Shown here: positions 18,266 to 27,638 of the stretch, in pieces
Layout: every line of letters starts with the position of its first letter
How positions within the stretch are numbered: the stretch's first letter is position 1
Assembly (NCBI GenBank): GCA_018968885.1
Contig: JAGWZK010000017.1
Span: forward strand, 1 to 64,000
Reading direction: 5' to 3'
Source of the DNA: Planctomycetota bacterium
GTDB lineage: Bacteria > Planctomycetota > Phycisphaerae > Phycisphaerales > UBA1924
DNA length: 64,000 bases
Made by a program: the position numbers and the translations under genes
Notes under the pieces: model-generated
The model's database searches: none
What the model saw: the letters and a program-made list of their open reading frames with translations, nothing else
Told to the model about the DNA's origin: nothing

Positions 18266-21118
18266 ATGCATCGTGCTCGCCTTGCTCAAACCCGATCTCT
18301 CTCGATGTTGGCGTGTATCGCCGGACTTGCGATCAGTTCGCAGGGCTTGGGAGTGAGTATCAACGCGGACGACGCACAAGCCCCGGAACAACAGGCCTCG
18401 ATGCACGCCAATGCGAACGCATTGCTGCAGGCGTATCCGGGATTGCGCTCAGAGTGGTATCAGGGTCGGCCACGCGTGTTCTATGGCATGCCAATGACCA
18501 CGGGCGCGACGGCTGAGGAGGCGGCACAGAAGTTCCTCGATCAGCACCTTTCCGCCTTCGGCGTGCCGAATCTGGAGTTGGAGATCCAATCTATAGATGA
18601 TGTGGATTTCGGACGTTTCAAGGCGTTTGTGTACGCCCAGCGTGTCAACGGTGTGCCGGTGGAGTTTGCAGCACTGCGTCTGCTGGTCCTCAAGAGCCGC
18701 CCCGACAGCGATCAACCTGCTGTGGTGATGGCCACCGGCAAGCTCGCACCGCAAGCTCACTTTGCCCCCGACACCGTTTCGGCCCAGCAGGCCATCGAAT
18801 TTGTCAAGGGCATCCGCGAGTATCGCACGTTGATGGAGTGGTCACAGCCGGAAGAGGTCGTCTACTTCGGCGAAGGTGACTATCAGGAATGGATCACGCC
18901 GACGCGCTGTTGGAAGTTTGTCGGCGAAATGCCGCAGATGGGGTTTGATGCGGACACTCGCCGCAAGGTCACGTTCTTTGTCGATATGGGCGGCACGGGT
19001 CTGAAGTTTGCGCGAAACGACGTGCTGCACGTCGATGTCAACGGCAATATCAAGGGGTGGATCACCCCCGGCAGCACCGCAGACCACTCCGGCAATGCCC
19101 CCACGCTGCAGAATCTCCCCAATTTCCGCGCCGGCATCACTGGTGGCAACAACGCCTACAGCAATGCCGCCGGCAACTACGTCATCTCTCACAACGGGTC
19201 ATCCTCGGTCAGTGTGACGGCCAACCTCGCCTCCACACTCGGCGTGCGCTGGGCCTTCATCAACAACACCAACGGCACCGGCAACGCCCTCACGGCGTCG
19301 GCGACAGTCACGCCACCCGGTCCGGCCAACCTCATTCTGAATGCCGGTCCCACTGAATTTGCCACGGCTCAGGTCAACGCGGTGCACCACGCCAACCTCG
19401 CGCATGATTTCATCAAGGATCGCGCTCCCACATTCACAGCGCTGGACACGCGGATGCGCACCAACGTCAATGCGGCCAGCACCTGCAACGCGTTTTATGA
19501 CGGCTCATCCATCAACTTCTACCGCGCGGGTGGGGGCTGCAACAACACCGCATTTTCCTCGGTCGTCGCGCACGAATACGGCCACCACATCGTCAACCGC
19601 CGCTCACTGGCTCAGGATGCCTTCGGTGAGGGGTTTGGCGACTGCGTCTCGATGATGATCTACAACGATCCGGTGATCGGGCGTTACTTCCGCACCAACG
19701 GCGGCGCAGTCCGCACGCCAGACACAGCAAACATCCTTTACCCCTGCACCGGCACGCAAGCCATCCATAACTGCGGCCAGACCCTCTCTGGCGTCTGGTG
19801 GGAAATCAAGAAGGCCTACGACATCAAATACGGCACAACCGCCGGCTTCACCAATGTCCGCCAGATGTTCGTCAACTGGTATCTCATCACCGCCGGTGGC
19901 GGCGGCTCACTCGTCTCCGCCTACCCCACCACAGCAATCGAAGTGCTCACCGTCAACGACACCGACGGCAACCTCAGCAACGGTACCCCTGACTACAACG
20001 AGATCTGCGCCTCATTCGCCCAGCATGCGATCACCTGCCCCGCCGTCACACTTCTCACCTTCTCCTATCCCGACGGCCTCCCCACGCTGATCGCTCCTGG
20101 TGATTCCTCCACTATTCGCGTCAATGTCGCAGCCCAGGGGGGCACGCCTCAACCCAATACCGGAACCATGACCTATCGCGTCAACGGCGGCACCTGGTCC
20201 ACCGTTGCCATGACGCAAGGTGCATCCAACCAATACACCGCGAACATTCCTGCACAACCGTGTGGCGGAGCCGTCGAGTACTACTTCTCCGCCTCCACCA
20301 CTGCCGGCGGCACATCCACCGACCCCTCCAACGCCCCGGCCACGTTCCGCTCTGTCACCGCAGCCAATGGCCTGTCGCCGCTGCTTTCAGATTCCTTTGA
20401 GACCTCCTCCGGCTGGCTCATCAGTTGGCCCGGCGACACCGCCACCGAAGGGGGATGGGTTCGTGGAGATCCCGTCGGCTCATTCAGTGGTTCCTCGGCT
20501 GTTCAACCCGAAAACGACAACACCCCCGGCAGCGGCACCAACTGCATGTTCACCGGCCAGGGCGTTCCCGGTGGCGTTGCCAACGACTCTGACGTCGATG
20601 GCGGCACCACCTCGCTGGTTTCTCCGATCTTTGATCTCTCGGCCTCGCCAACCGCGCTGCTTTCCTACTGGCGCTGGTACACCAACAGCCAAGGGAGCGA
20701 TCCCAACAACGCCTCGTTGAACGTCTACGTCTCCAACGACGGTGGCACCAACTGGACTCTCTTTGAACGCGTCGGCCCCGCTCTTACCACCGCGCCCGCG
20801 TGGATTTACTCCGCTGGTCGCCTCGACACCATCCTTCCCATCACCAATCGCATGCGCTTTAAGTTTGTCGCCGAGGACCCCAGCCCGGATTCCCTGATCG
20901 AAGCCGCCATCGACGATTTCAAGGTCGAATCGCTGGTGTGCACGCCGCCGTGCGCCGCTGACTTCAACGGCGACACCGGCATCGACTTCTTTGACTACCT
21001 CGACTTCGTCGGAGCTTTCTCCAGTGGCAACCCCGCCGCCGATTTCAACGGCGACACGGGTATCGACTTCTTTGACTACCTCGACTTCGTCGCCGCCTTC
21101 TCAACCGGTTGTCCGTAA
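18266..21118 (+). CDS. Secreted M36-like (fungalysin-type) metalloprotease with GC-type dockerin tail, copy 1
   Basis: The product is 950 aa. The signal peptide spans about residues 1-35. An FTP/PepSY-like propeptide (EEAAQKFLDQHLSAFGVPNLEL to VPVEFAALRLLVL) is followed by a zinc protease domain with HEYGHHIVN (His436, His440, general base Glu437) and GEGFGD (Glu455) supplying the third ligand, as in M36-like gluzincins. Two beta-rich modules follow, the second jelly-roll-like (DSFETSSGW to IEAAIDDFKVE). The tail has two FFDYLDFVxAFS repeats ending TGCP. I chose the ATG at 18266, with GGAG nine bases upstream. It is a clear paralogue of the next gene, with the same domain order, so a tandem duplication. 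It is probably an extracellular protease displayed through its C-terminal tail. Confidence 0.88.
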   Translation: MHRARLAQTRSLSMLACIAGLAISSQGLGVSINADDAQAPEQQASMHANANALLQAYPGLRSEWYQGRPRVFYGMPMTTGATAEEAAQKFLDQHLSAFGVPNLELEIQSIDDVDFGRFKAFVYAQRVNGVPVEFAALRLLVLKSRPDSDQPAVVMATGKLAPQAHFAPDTVSAQQAIEFVKGIREYRTLMEWSQPEEVVYFGEGDYQEWITPTRCWKFVGEMPQMGFDADTRRKVTFFVDMGGTGLKFARNDVLHVDVNGNIKGWITPGSTADHSGNAPTLQNLPNFRAGITGGNNAYSNAAGNYVISHNGSSSVSVTANLASTLGVRWAFINNTNGTGNALTASATVTPPGPANLILNAGPTEFATAQVNAVHHANLAHDFIKDRAPTFTALDTRMRTNVNAASTCNAFYDGSSINFYRAGGGCNNTAFSSVVAHEYGHHIVNRRSLAQDAFGEGFGDCVSMMIYNDPVIGRYFRTNGGAVRTPDTANILYPCTGTQAIHNCGQTLSGVWWEIKKAYDIKYGTTAGFTNVRQMFVNWYLITAGGGGSLVSAYPTTAIEVLTVNDTDGNLSNGTPDYNEICASFAQHAITCPAVTLLTFSYPDGLPTLIAPGDSSTIRVNVAAQGGTPQPNTGTMTYRVNGGTWSTVAMTQGASNQYTANIPAQPCGGAVEYYFSASTTAGGTSTDPSNAPATFRSVTAANGLSPLLSDSFETSSGWLISWPGDTATEGGWVRGDPVGSFSGSSAVQPENDNTPGSGTNCMFTGQGVPGGVANDSDVDGGTTSLVSPIFDLSASPTALLSYWRWYTNSQGSDPNNASLNVYVSNDGGTNWTLFERVGPALTTAPAWIYSAGRLDTILPITNRMRFKFVAEDPSPDSLIEAAIDDFKVESLVCTPPCAADFNGDTGIDFFDYLDFVGAFSSGNPAADFNGDTGIDFFDYLDFVAAFSTGCP

Positions 21119-21127
21119 CGACTCTTC

Positions 21128-21160
21128 ACCTCCGACCTGCGAAAGCGGGTCAGAGGTTTT
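21128..21160 (+). terminator. Terminator after protease copy 1
   Basis: ACCTC-C-GACCTGC / GCGGGTC-A-GAGGT forms a 12-bp stem with one mismatch around a GAAA tetraloop (21141-21144), followed by TTTTC. The core is the same as in the hairpin after the preceding gene. Confidence 0.75.
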
Positions 21161-21233
21161 CATCAAAGGGCTAGAACCGTTCTTGCCTTGTTCTCGTGCC
21201 TCTGGGACCTTGAGGGAAGTGGAGATTTTGATC

Positions 21234-24065
21234 ATGAAGAATGCACGTTTGTCTTTGTTTTCGGGCCGGGCTTTCACCCGCGCACTGGCCGGCGCCGCTG
21301 GCCTGGTCATCTCCGCCGCCGCCATCGCGGCAGACGGTCGCGCTCCTGTCAATGGCGAGGAACTCGCCAACGACACCACGCGCCTCCTCGCTGCTTATCC
21401 CGGCCTGCACTCACAGTCCTACCAGGGTCGCATTCGCACCTTCTACGGCATGCCCATGACCACCGGCGCCACCGCCGAGGAAGCCGCTCAGAAGTTCATC
21501 GATCAGCACAAGGGTGCGTTCGAAGTCCAGAACCTTGAGCTGGAGATCGCTTCGGTTGATGATGTGGACTTCGGCCGCTTCAAGGCCTTTGTCTACAACC
21601 AGACCGTCAACGGCGTTCCCGTCGAGTTCGCCGCACTGCGCCTCTTGGTCCTCACCAGCCGCCCCGACAGCGATCAGCCCGCCGTGGTTCTCGCCACTGG
21701 CAAGCTTGCCCCCAACACCACCTTCGCCCCAGACACCGTCTCTGCCGATCAGGCCAAGGCCTTTGTCAAGAACATCCGCGAATATCGCGGCTTGCAGCAG
21801 TTCTCTGAGCCCGAACTCGTCGTCTACTTTGGCGAAGGCGACATGGATGAATGGACCACGCCCACGCGCTGCTGGAAGTTTGTCGGTGAGACTCCCATCC
21901 TCGGTGGCGACGGCTCCACTCGCCGCAAGATCACCTTCTTTGTCGATGCTGGTGGCACCGGCCTCAAGCACGCCCGCAACGATGTGCTGCACGCTGATGT
22001 CAACGGCACCACGCAGGGTTGGGGCTCCCCCGGCAGCACCGCCGATCACGCCGGCAATCCTCCGGCGCTCATGAACATCTCTTCAGTCCAGGTTGGCATC
22101 ACCGGTGGCAGCACTGCTTTCTCCAACCCCGCCGGCAACTTTGTACTCTCCAATCCCGGTACCACTCCCGTCACCGTGAATGGTGATTTCTCCGTCACCC
22201 TTGGCGGCCGCTGGGTCTACATCAACAACACCAACGGCACCGGCGCGGCTCTCACCGCCTCCGCCACCGTCACGCCCCCTGGCCCGGCGAATCTCATCTT
22301 CAACCCCGCACCTTCCGAGTTCCTGACCGCGCAGGTCAACGTCATTCACCACACCAACCTCTCGCACGATTTCATCAAGGATCGTGCCCCCACCTTCACC
22401 GCGCTTGATACTCGCATGGTGGCCAACATCAACCTGACCAGCACCTGCAACGCCTTCTACGACGGCACCATCAACTTCTACCGCCTTGGAGGCGGCTGCA
22501 ACAACACCGCCTTCTCCTCAGTCGTGGCCCACGAATATGGCCACCACATCGTCAACCGCCGCTCACTCGCTCAGGGCGCATTCGGCGAAGGTTTCGGCGA
22601 CTGCATCTCCATGATGATCTACAACGACCCCGTCATCGGCCGCTACTTCCGCACCGATGGCGGCCCTGTCCGCACCCCCGACACTGCCAACGTCCCCTAC
22701 CCCTGCACCGGCTCGCAGGCCGTGCACAACTGCGGCCAGACCCTTTCGGGTGTCTGGTGGGAAATCAAGAAGGCCTACGACACCAAGTACGGCACCACAG
22801 CCGGCTTCACCAACGTCCGCCAGATGTTCGTCAACTGGTACCTCGTCACGGCTGGCGGCGGCGGCAACCTCGTCTCCGCCTACCCCACCACTGCGATCGA
22901 AGTGCTGACTGTCAACGACAACGATGGCAACCTCAACAACGGCACGCCCGATTACAACGAGATCTGCTCTTCCTTCGCCCAGCACCAGATCGCCTGCCCG
23001 CCAGTTGACCTTCTGGCCTTCTCCTATCCCAACGGTCGCCCCTCGCTGGTTGGCCCTGGCATCAACAGCTCCATCCGCGTCGATGTGGCTGGTGCCAACG
23101 GCAACACGCCCCAGCCTAACTCCGGTACGGTCACATATCGCGTGGATGGTGGCTCTTGGTCCACCATCGCCATGGCCCAGGGTGCTGCAAATCAGTACAC
23201 CGCGGTCATCCCAGGCCAATCGTGCGAATCCGTCGTTGACTACTACGTGACCGCTGCCACAACCTCTGCCGCGACCCAGTCTGATCCTGGCACTGCCCCC
23301 GGCGCTTATTTCACCTACACCGTCGCCACTTCACTCGACACCGTCGCCGACGATGCCTTCGAAACCGCCACCAGTTGGACCATCGGCGCCCCTGGCGACA
23401 CCGCCACCACCGGCATCTGGGTGCGTGGTAATCCCAACGGCACGGCCGCACAACCCGAAGACGACCACACTGCCGGTTCCGGTGTCAACTGCTTCTTCAC
23501 CGGTCAGGGCACCGTCGGCGGCGCAGTCGGCGAGGCAGACGTCGACGGCGGAGCAACCTCACTCGTCTCTCCCACATACAACCTCGCTGGCGCAGGCGCA
23601 GCGACGCTTTCCTACTGGCGCTGGTACAACAACATCGCTGGCACTGCTCCCGGCGCAGACACCTTCCGCATCTACGTTTCCAACGACAACGGCACCAACT
23701 GGTCCCTGTTTGAAACCGTCGGCCCGACCACGCAGAACAGTGGCGGCTGGCTCTTCAAGTCGGGTCGCGTTGACACTCTTCTGCCCCTCACTGCTCAGAT
23801 GCGCGTGAAGTTTGTCGCCGAAGACATCGGCACCGGCTCTATCGTCGAGGCCGCCATCGATGACTTCAAGCTCGAAGCCCTTGTGTGCGATGCCGGCTGC
23901 GATGCTGACTTCAATGGCGACACCACCCTGGACTTCTTTGACTACCTCGACTTCGTCGCCGCCTTCAGCAGCAACGATCCTGCTTCAGACTTCAACGCAG
24001 ACACGGTGATCGACTTCTTCGACTACCTCGACTTCGTCGCCGCATTCAGCACCGGCTGCCCGTAA
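21234..24065 (+). CDS. Secreted M36-like metalloprotease with GC-type dockerin tail, copy 2
   Basis: The 943-aa product is a tandem paralogue of the preceding gene with the same layout. The signal peptide ends AAAIAADG. An FTP-like propeptide follows, then a zinc site HEYGHHIVN (His433, His437) with GEGFGD (Glu452), and two beta-rich modules (DAFETATSW to VEAAIDDFKLE). Two FFDYLDFVAAFS repeats end TGCP. Long stretches are almost identical in protein sequence to copy 1 (for example the GMPMTTGATAEEAAQKF block), while third codon positions differ freely, so the duplication is old and under selection. The second jelly-roll and the inter-domain linkers diverge more. The ATG at 21234 follows GGAG and comes 115 bases after the copy 1 stop. 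Substrate unknown. Confidence 0.88.
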   Translation: MKNARLSLFSGRAFTRALAGAAGLVISAAAIAADGRAPVNGEELANDTTRLLAAYPGLHSQSYQGRIRTFYGMPMTTGATAEEAAQKFIDQHKGAFEVQNLELEIASVDDVDFGRFKAFVYNQTVNGVPVEFAALRLLVLTSRPDSDQPAVVLATGKLAPNTTFAPDTVSADQAKAFVKNIREYRGLQQFSEPELVVYFGEGDMDEWTTPTRCWKFVGETPILGGDGSTRRKITFFVDAGGTGLKHARNDVLHADVNGTTQGWGSPGSTADHAGNPPALMNISSVQVGITGGSTAFSNPAGNFVLSNPGTTPVTVNGDFSVTLGGRWVYINNTNGTGAALTASATVTPPGPANLIFNPAPSEFLTAQVNVIHHTNLSHDFIKDRAPTFTALDTRMVANINLTSTCNAFYDGTINFYRLGGGCNNTAFSSVVAHEYGHHIVNRRSLAQGAFGEGFGDCISMMIYNDPVIGRYFRTDGGPVRTPDTANVPYPCTGSQAVHNCGQTLSGVWWEIKKAYDTKYGTTAGFTNVRQMFVNWYLVTAGGGGNLVSAYPTTAIEVLTVNDNDGNLNNGTPDYNEICSSFAQHQIACPPVDLLAFSYPNGRPSLVGPGINSSIRVDVAGANGNTPQPNSGTVTYRVDGGSWSTIAMAQGAANQYTAVIPGQSCESVVDYYVTAATTSAATQSDPGTAPGAYFTYTVATSLDTVADDAFETATSWTIGAPGDTATTGIWVRGNPNGTAAQPEDDHTAGSGVNCFFTGQGTVGGAVGEADVDGGATSLVSPTYNLAGAGAATLSYWRWYNNIAGTAPGADTFRIYVSNDNGTNWSLFETVGPTTQNSGGWLFKSGRVDTLLPLTAQMRVKFVAEDIGTGSIVEAAIDDFKLEALVCDAGCDADFNGDTTLDFFDYLDFVAAFSSNDPASDFNADTVIDFFDYLDFVAAFSTGCP

Positions 24066-24134
24066 GTTGGCTGCCCGTAACTCAGCCCGCCCATAACCGG
24101 GCTTCGGACCTGAAAATCCAATCTACTGAAACTC

Positions 24135-24162
24135 GACCCCGGCTACTGCCGGGGTCTTTTTT
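24135..24162 (+). terminator. Terminator after protease copy 2
   Basis: The perfect 8-bp stem GACCCCGG / CCGGGGTC (24135-24156, six-base loop) is followed by TTTTTT. Confidence 0.93.
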
Positions 24163-24266
24163 GTCCCTATTTTTCAGGCCTTTTCCATCACTTTCCAGAT
24201 TCCCTCTTGACGCGCGAAACGCTTTGCGTCAAAATACCCGCTTCCATCACAAAGGAGCCCCCCCAC

Positions 24267-25856
24267 ATGCCCACCTCTCCCAAGGCAGCCCGGCTGCCGC
24301 TTCTGTCTCTCTTCGCATCCATCCTCTGCCTCGTCACCCCATCCGCGCATGCCCAATGGTCTTCCAACCCCTTCGCCAATCGCCTCATCGCTGATCGAGC
24401 CAATGACCAAGTCCAGCCCAAGATCGCCATCACCACCGATGGGGGCTGCTACATCTCATGGTTTGACAACGCCAGTGGTGGCTACGACGTCTATCTCCAA
24501 CGCCTCGATCCCTGCGGCCGCGAAGTCTGGGCCCGCAACGGCCTGCTACTCGCCGATCGCGCGGTCTCCAGCACCACCGACTACGACCTCACCGTCGATG
24601 ATTTTGGCAATGCCCTCATCGTCTGGACCGATGACTTCAACGTCTCGGGCGCGACGCAGCAAGTCGTCGTGCAAAAAGTCTCTCTCGCCGGGCAGAAACT
24701 CTGGGGTCCAAATGGCATCACCGCCACCAGCGACACCGCCTTCAAGGGCAATCCCAAGGTCATCGCCCTTTCCGACACCTCCGTCATCGTTGCATGGACC
24801 GCCAACAACATTGCCCTTGCCAATCGCTACGACTTCTCAGGCAATCTCCTCGCCGCAAACCTCACCCTCGCCGTCGAAGCCAGCCGCTACATCGCCCTCT
24901 CTGATCTTGAACCTACCGGCGACGGCTTTGTCGCCCTCTGGGTTCGCGGCACAACCACCAGCCCCATCACCAGTGCCAAAGCCCTCTATTCCCAGAAGTT
25001 CTCCAACACCGGTGCCGCACAGTGGAATGCCGGTGCACCCGTCATCGTCTTCAACACCACCAGCGTTCAGAATGGCTATTTCCCCACCTGCCTCACCGAC
25101 GGCAATGGCGGCGCGATCTACGGCTGGTACGAAACTGGCGGCAGCCGCAACGCCTATATCCAGCACGTCCTCACCGACGGCACACTGAAATTCCCCGTTC
25201 CCATCGCCAACACCGGCGCGACACCAAATCGCATCCGCATCAGTGCCGGACTTGCCTTCGATCCTGTCACTTCTTCGTACTACCTCGCCAGCACCGAAAG
25301 TGGTTCACCCACTCAGGGTAACTACTCCGTCATTGTCCAGCGATTCGACGAAGATGGCACGCGACTCTGGACCGACACCGGCACCATCATCCTCCCCACC
25401 GGCACGGGCAATCAATCCTCATTTGTGCAGTGCGTCGCACGCCCCGGTGAGGGGTGCATCGTCTTTGGCATTGACTCACGCACCAGCACCACCGGTGTCA
25501 TCTTCGCCGCGGGTGTGCATCCCGATGGCACCGTGCAGTGGTCCAACCTCCCCGGCTCCACCATCTCGGGCAAAGGTCGCCTGACTGGCACCGCATCAGA
25601 AGGGGGCGGCGCATTCCTCACGTGGCATGATGGTGCCACGGGCTCGACCGACATCCGAGCGCAGAACGTTTCCTCACGCGGCCGCTTTGGTCTGGCCTCG
25701 GATTTCAACGCCGACGATGTCGTTGACTTCTTTGACTATCTCGATTTCGTGGCCGCCTTTGCCGCCGAAGATCCCACCTCCGATTTCAACGCCGATGGTG
25801 TGATCGACTTTTTTGATTATCTCGACTTTGTCGCCTCCTTTTCCGCGTCGTGCTGA
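24267..25856 (+). CDS. Secreted beta-propeller-like protein with GC-type dockerin tail
   Basis: The 529-aa protein has a signal peptide ending SAHAQW and a good start (AAAGGAG before the ATG). The body (residues about 30-475) has repeated blocks such as GGCYISWFDNASGGYDVYLQ, NALIVWTDDF, VIVAWTANN, FVALWVRG and GAFLTWHDG. These recur about every 50-60 residues and suggest a propeller of surface-display type. No enzyme motif is seen, so function is unknown. The C-terminus has two DFFDYLDFVAxF repeats and ends SASC, the only tail here lacking Gly before Cys. It lies between the metalloproteases and the nuclease-fold protein in the same dockerin-gene run. Confidence 0.75.
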   Translation: MPTSPKAARLPLLSLFASILCLVTPSAHAQWSSNPFANRLIADRANDQVQPKIAITTDGGCYISWFDNASGGYDVYLQRLDPCGREVWARNGLLLADRAVSSTTDYDLTVDDFGNALIVWTDDFNVSGATQQVVVQKVSLAGQKLWGPNGITATSDTAFKGNPKVIALSDTSVIVAWTANNIALANRYDFSGNLLAANLTLAVEASRYIALSDLEPTGDGFVALWVRGTTTSPITSAKALYSQKFSNTGAAQWNAGAPVIVFNTTSVQNGYFPTCLTDGNGGAIYGWYETGGSRNAYIQHVLTDGTLKFPVPIANTGATPNRIRISAGLAFDPVTSSYYLASTESGSPTQGNYSVIVQRFDEDGTRLWTDTGTIILPTGTGNQSSFVQCVARPGEGCIVFGIDSRTSTTGVIFAAGVHPDGTVQWSNLPGSTISGKGRLTGTASEGGGAFLTWHDGATGSTDIRAQNVSSRGRFGLASDFNADDVVDFFDYLDFVAAFAAEDPTSDFNADGVIDFFDYLDFVASFSASC

Positions 25857-26048
25857 TCTGCCAGCCATTCCCACGGCTGGATTCGAAACAATGCCTCGCT
25901 CATTGGCCCGGTAATCTGTTGGAACTGGATGAAGTAACCCCGAAATCGCACCGTTTCTAAGCCCTTTCTGCCCGCCGGCTTGGTTCGTGAGATATCCTCA
26001 ACTGGGGAGATACACCGCGGACACTGTTTCCGCAACTGGAGAGAGACG

Positions 26049-27629
26049 ATGTTCCATCGCCGCGCTATGACCACCGCCCTGCTCGCTGCATCTGCCGGGG
26101 TGTGCACCCTCGCTTCCGCTCAGCTCCGCGTCGTCAATTGGAACGTGACCAACTACACCAGCGGCCGCACTGCCGAATTCCAGACCGCGTTTTATGGCAC
26201 AGTCCCCTCCGGTCTTGATTACGCCGGCTATTCCATGGCCCCGGATGTCGTCATTGCTGAAGAGATTCTCAGCCAGACCGGCGTCAACAACTTCCTCTCC
26301 TTGCTCAACACCGCTCCGGGTTCTCCTGGCGATTGGGCCGCTGCCCCTTTCATCGATGGTCCGGATTCTGACTGCGGTCTTTTCTATCGCACCAGCAAAG
26401 TCGTCTACATCCAGACCAAGATCATCTCCCTGGCCACCGGCAGCACCGCCCTCCCGCCTCGCCACACGTATCGCTACGACGTTCGCCTCGCTGGATACGC
26501 CAACTCTGCCCCCCACACCCTCGCCTGCTATGCGACTCATATGAAGGCAGGGTCCACCACGGACGACCAGGCCCGCCGCCTGCTGGAAGCCAACAAGATC
26601 CGCGATAACGCCAATGGTCTCGACACCAACGGTGCGGGCACCGCGCTTCCCGCCGGTTGGAACTTCCTCATCGGTGGCGACTTCAACATCCAATCCTCCA
26701 GTCAGGCCGCCTATCAGCGCATGGTCGGAAGCGAAACCAACAACGCTGGCCGCATGTGGGATCCCATCAACACTCCCGGCAGTTGGAACAACAACGGCGC
26801 ATTCCGTTTTGTGCACACTCAGGACCCCAGCACCACCGGCTCTGGCGGCATGGACGATCGCCACGATCAGATTCTCATCTCCACATCGCTCACCAACGGC
26901 GATGGCCTCGACTACATCGGCAACATATCTCTTCCATACAGCACCACAACGTGGAATGACCCCAACCACTCCTATCGCTGCTGGGGCAATGACGGCTCCA
27001 CCTTCAACCTCTCTCTCGCCACCACCACCAACACCATGGTCGGCCCCGCCATCGCACAAGCCCTCATCACCACCACCAACGTCGGCGCATCCAGCGGCGG
27101 GCACCTCCCCGTCTTCCTCGATCTTCGCGTTCCCGCCAAGGTCACCAGCCAGACCTTGCTGAACTTTGGCCAAGTCCCCCTCAACGCCCCCGCCGCGCTC
27201 ACCCTCAATGTCTCCAATTCGGGCGATGTCTCTCTCTGGGGCGTGAACGGCATCGATGCGCTGAACTATTCACTCAGCGCCTCCGCTGGCTTCTCCGCTC
27301 CTGCTGGCTCATTCGTCGAACTCGCTGGTGGTGGCTCCAACGCTCACTCCATCACCATGGATACCAGCACGGTCGGCATCAAGTCCGGCACGCTCATCAT
27401 CGCCAGTGATGCAAGCGAGGAGCCCAGCCGCCTGATCACGCTCAGTGGCGAAGTCCTCGGCGGATGCGCTGCCGACTTCAACGGCGACACCGGCCTGGAC
27501 TTCTTTGATTACCTCGATTTTGTCGCGGCATTCTCTTCAGCTGACCCGACCGCAGACTTCAATGGCGACACCAGCATCGACTTCTTCGATTACCTCGATT
27601 TCGTCGCTGCCTTCAGCACAGGGTGCTGA
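26049..27629 (+). CDS. Secreted endonuclease/exonuclease/phosphatase-fold protein with GC-type dockerin tail
   Basis: The product is 526 aa. A signal peptide ends TLASAQ. The mature protein begins LRVVNWNVTNY, the first strand of the EEP (DNase I-like) fold. It has VIAEEI (metal Glu), GGDFNIQSSS (catalytic Asp/Asn), and DRHDQILIS with HLPVFLDL near the end as the last Asp/His. It could be an extracellular nuclease or phosphodiesterase. A beta-sandwich of about 100 residues (LLNFGQVPLNAP to RLITLSGEV), the choice-of-anchor/ASH type, follows. Two DFFDYLDFVAAFS repeats end TGC. GGAGAG lies just before the ATG. Its stop is nine bases from the convergent yacL-like gene. Confidence 0.85.
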   Translation: MFHRRAMTTALLAASAGVCTLASAQLRVVNWNVTNYTSGRTAEFQTAFYGTVPSGLDYAGYSMAPDVVIAEEILSQTGVNNFLSLLNTAPGSPGDWAAAPFIDGPDSDCGLFYRTSKVVYIQTKIISLATGSTALPPRHTYRYDVRLAGYANSAPHTLACYATHMKAGSTTDDQARRLLEANKIRDNANGLDTNGAGTALPAGWNFLIGGDFNIQSSSQAAYQRMVGSETNNAGRMWDPINTPGSWNNNGAFRFVHTQDPSTTGSGGMDDRHDQILISTSLTNGDGLDYIGNISLPYSTTTWNDPNHSYRCWGNDGSTFNLSLATTTNTMVGPAIAQALITTTNVGASSGGHLPVFLDLRVPAKVTSQTLLNFGQVPLNAPAALTLNVSNSGDVSLWGVNGIDALNYSLSASAGFSAPAGSFVELAGGGSNAHSITMDTSTVGIKSGTLIIASDASEEPSRLITLSGEVLGGCAADFNGDTGLDFFDYLDFVAAFSSADPTADFNGDTSIDFFDYLDFVAAFSTGC

Positions 27630-27638
27630 GAGATCAAA

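Noticed and set aside
16694..18406. 570-codon frame opposite the dehydrogenase gene (and a similar frame at 25998-27173)
   Set aside because: Antisense shadow of GC-rich genes; no motif or ribosome-binding site.
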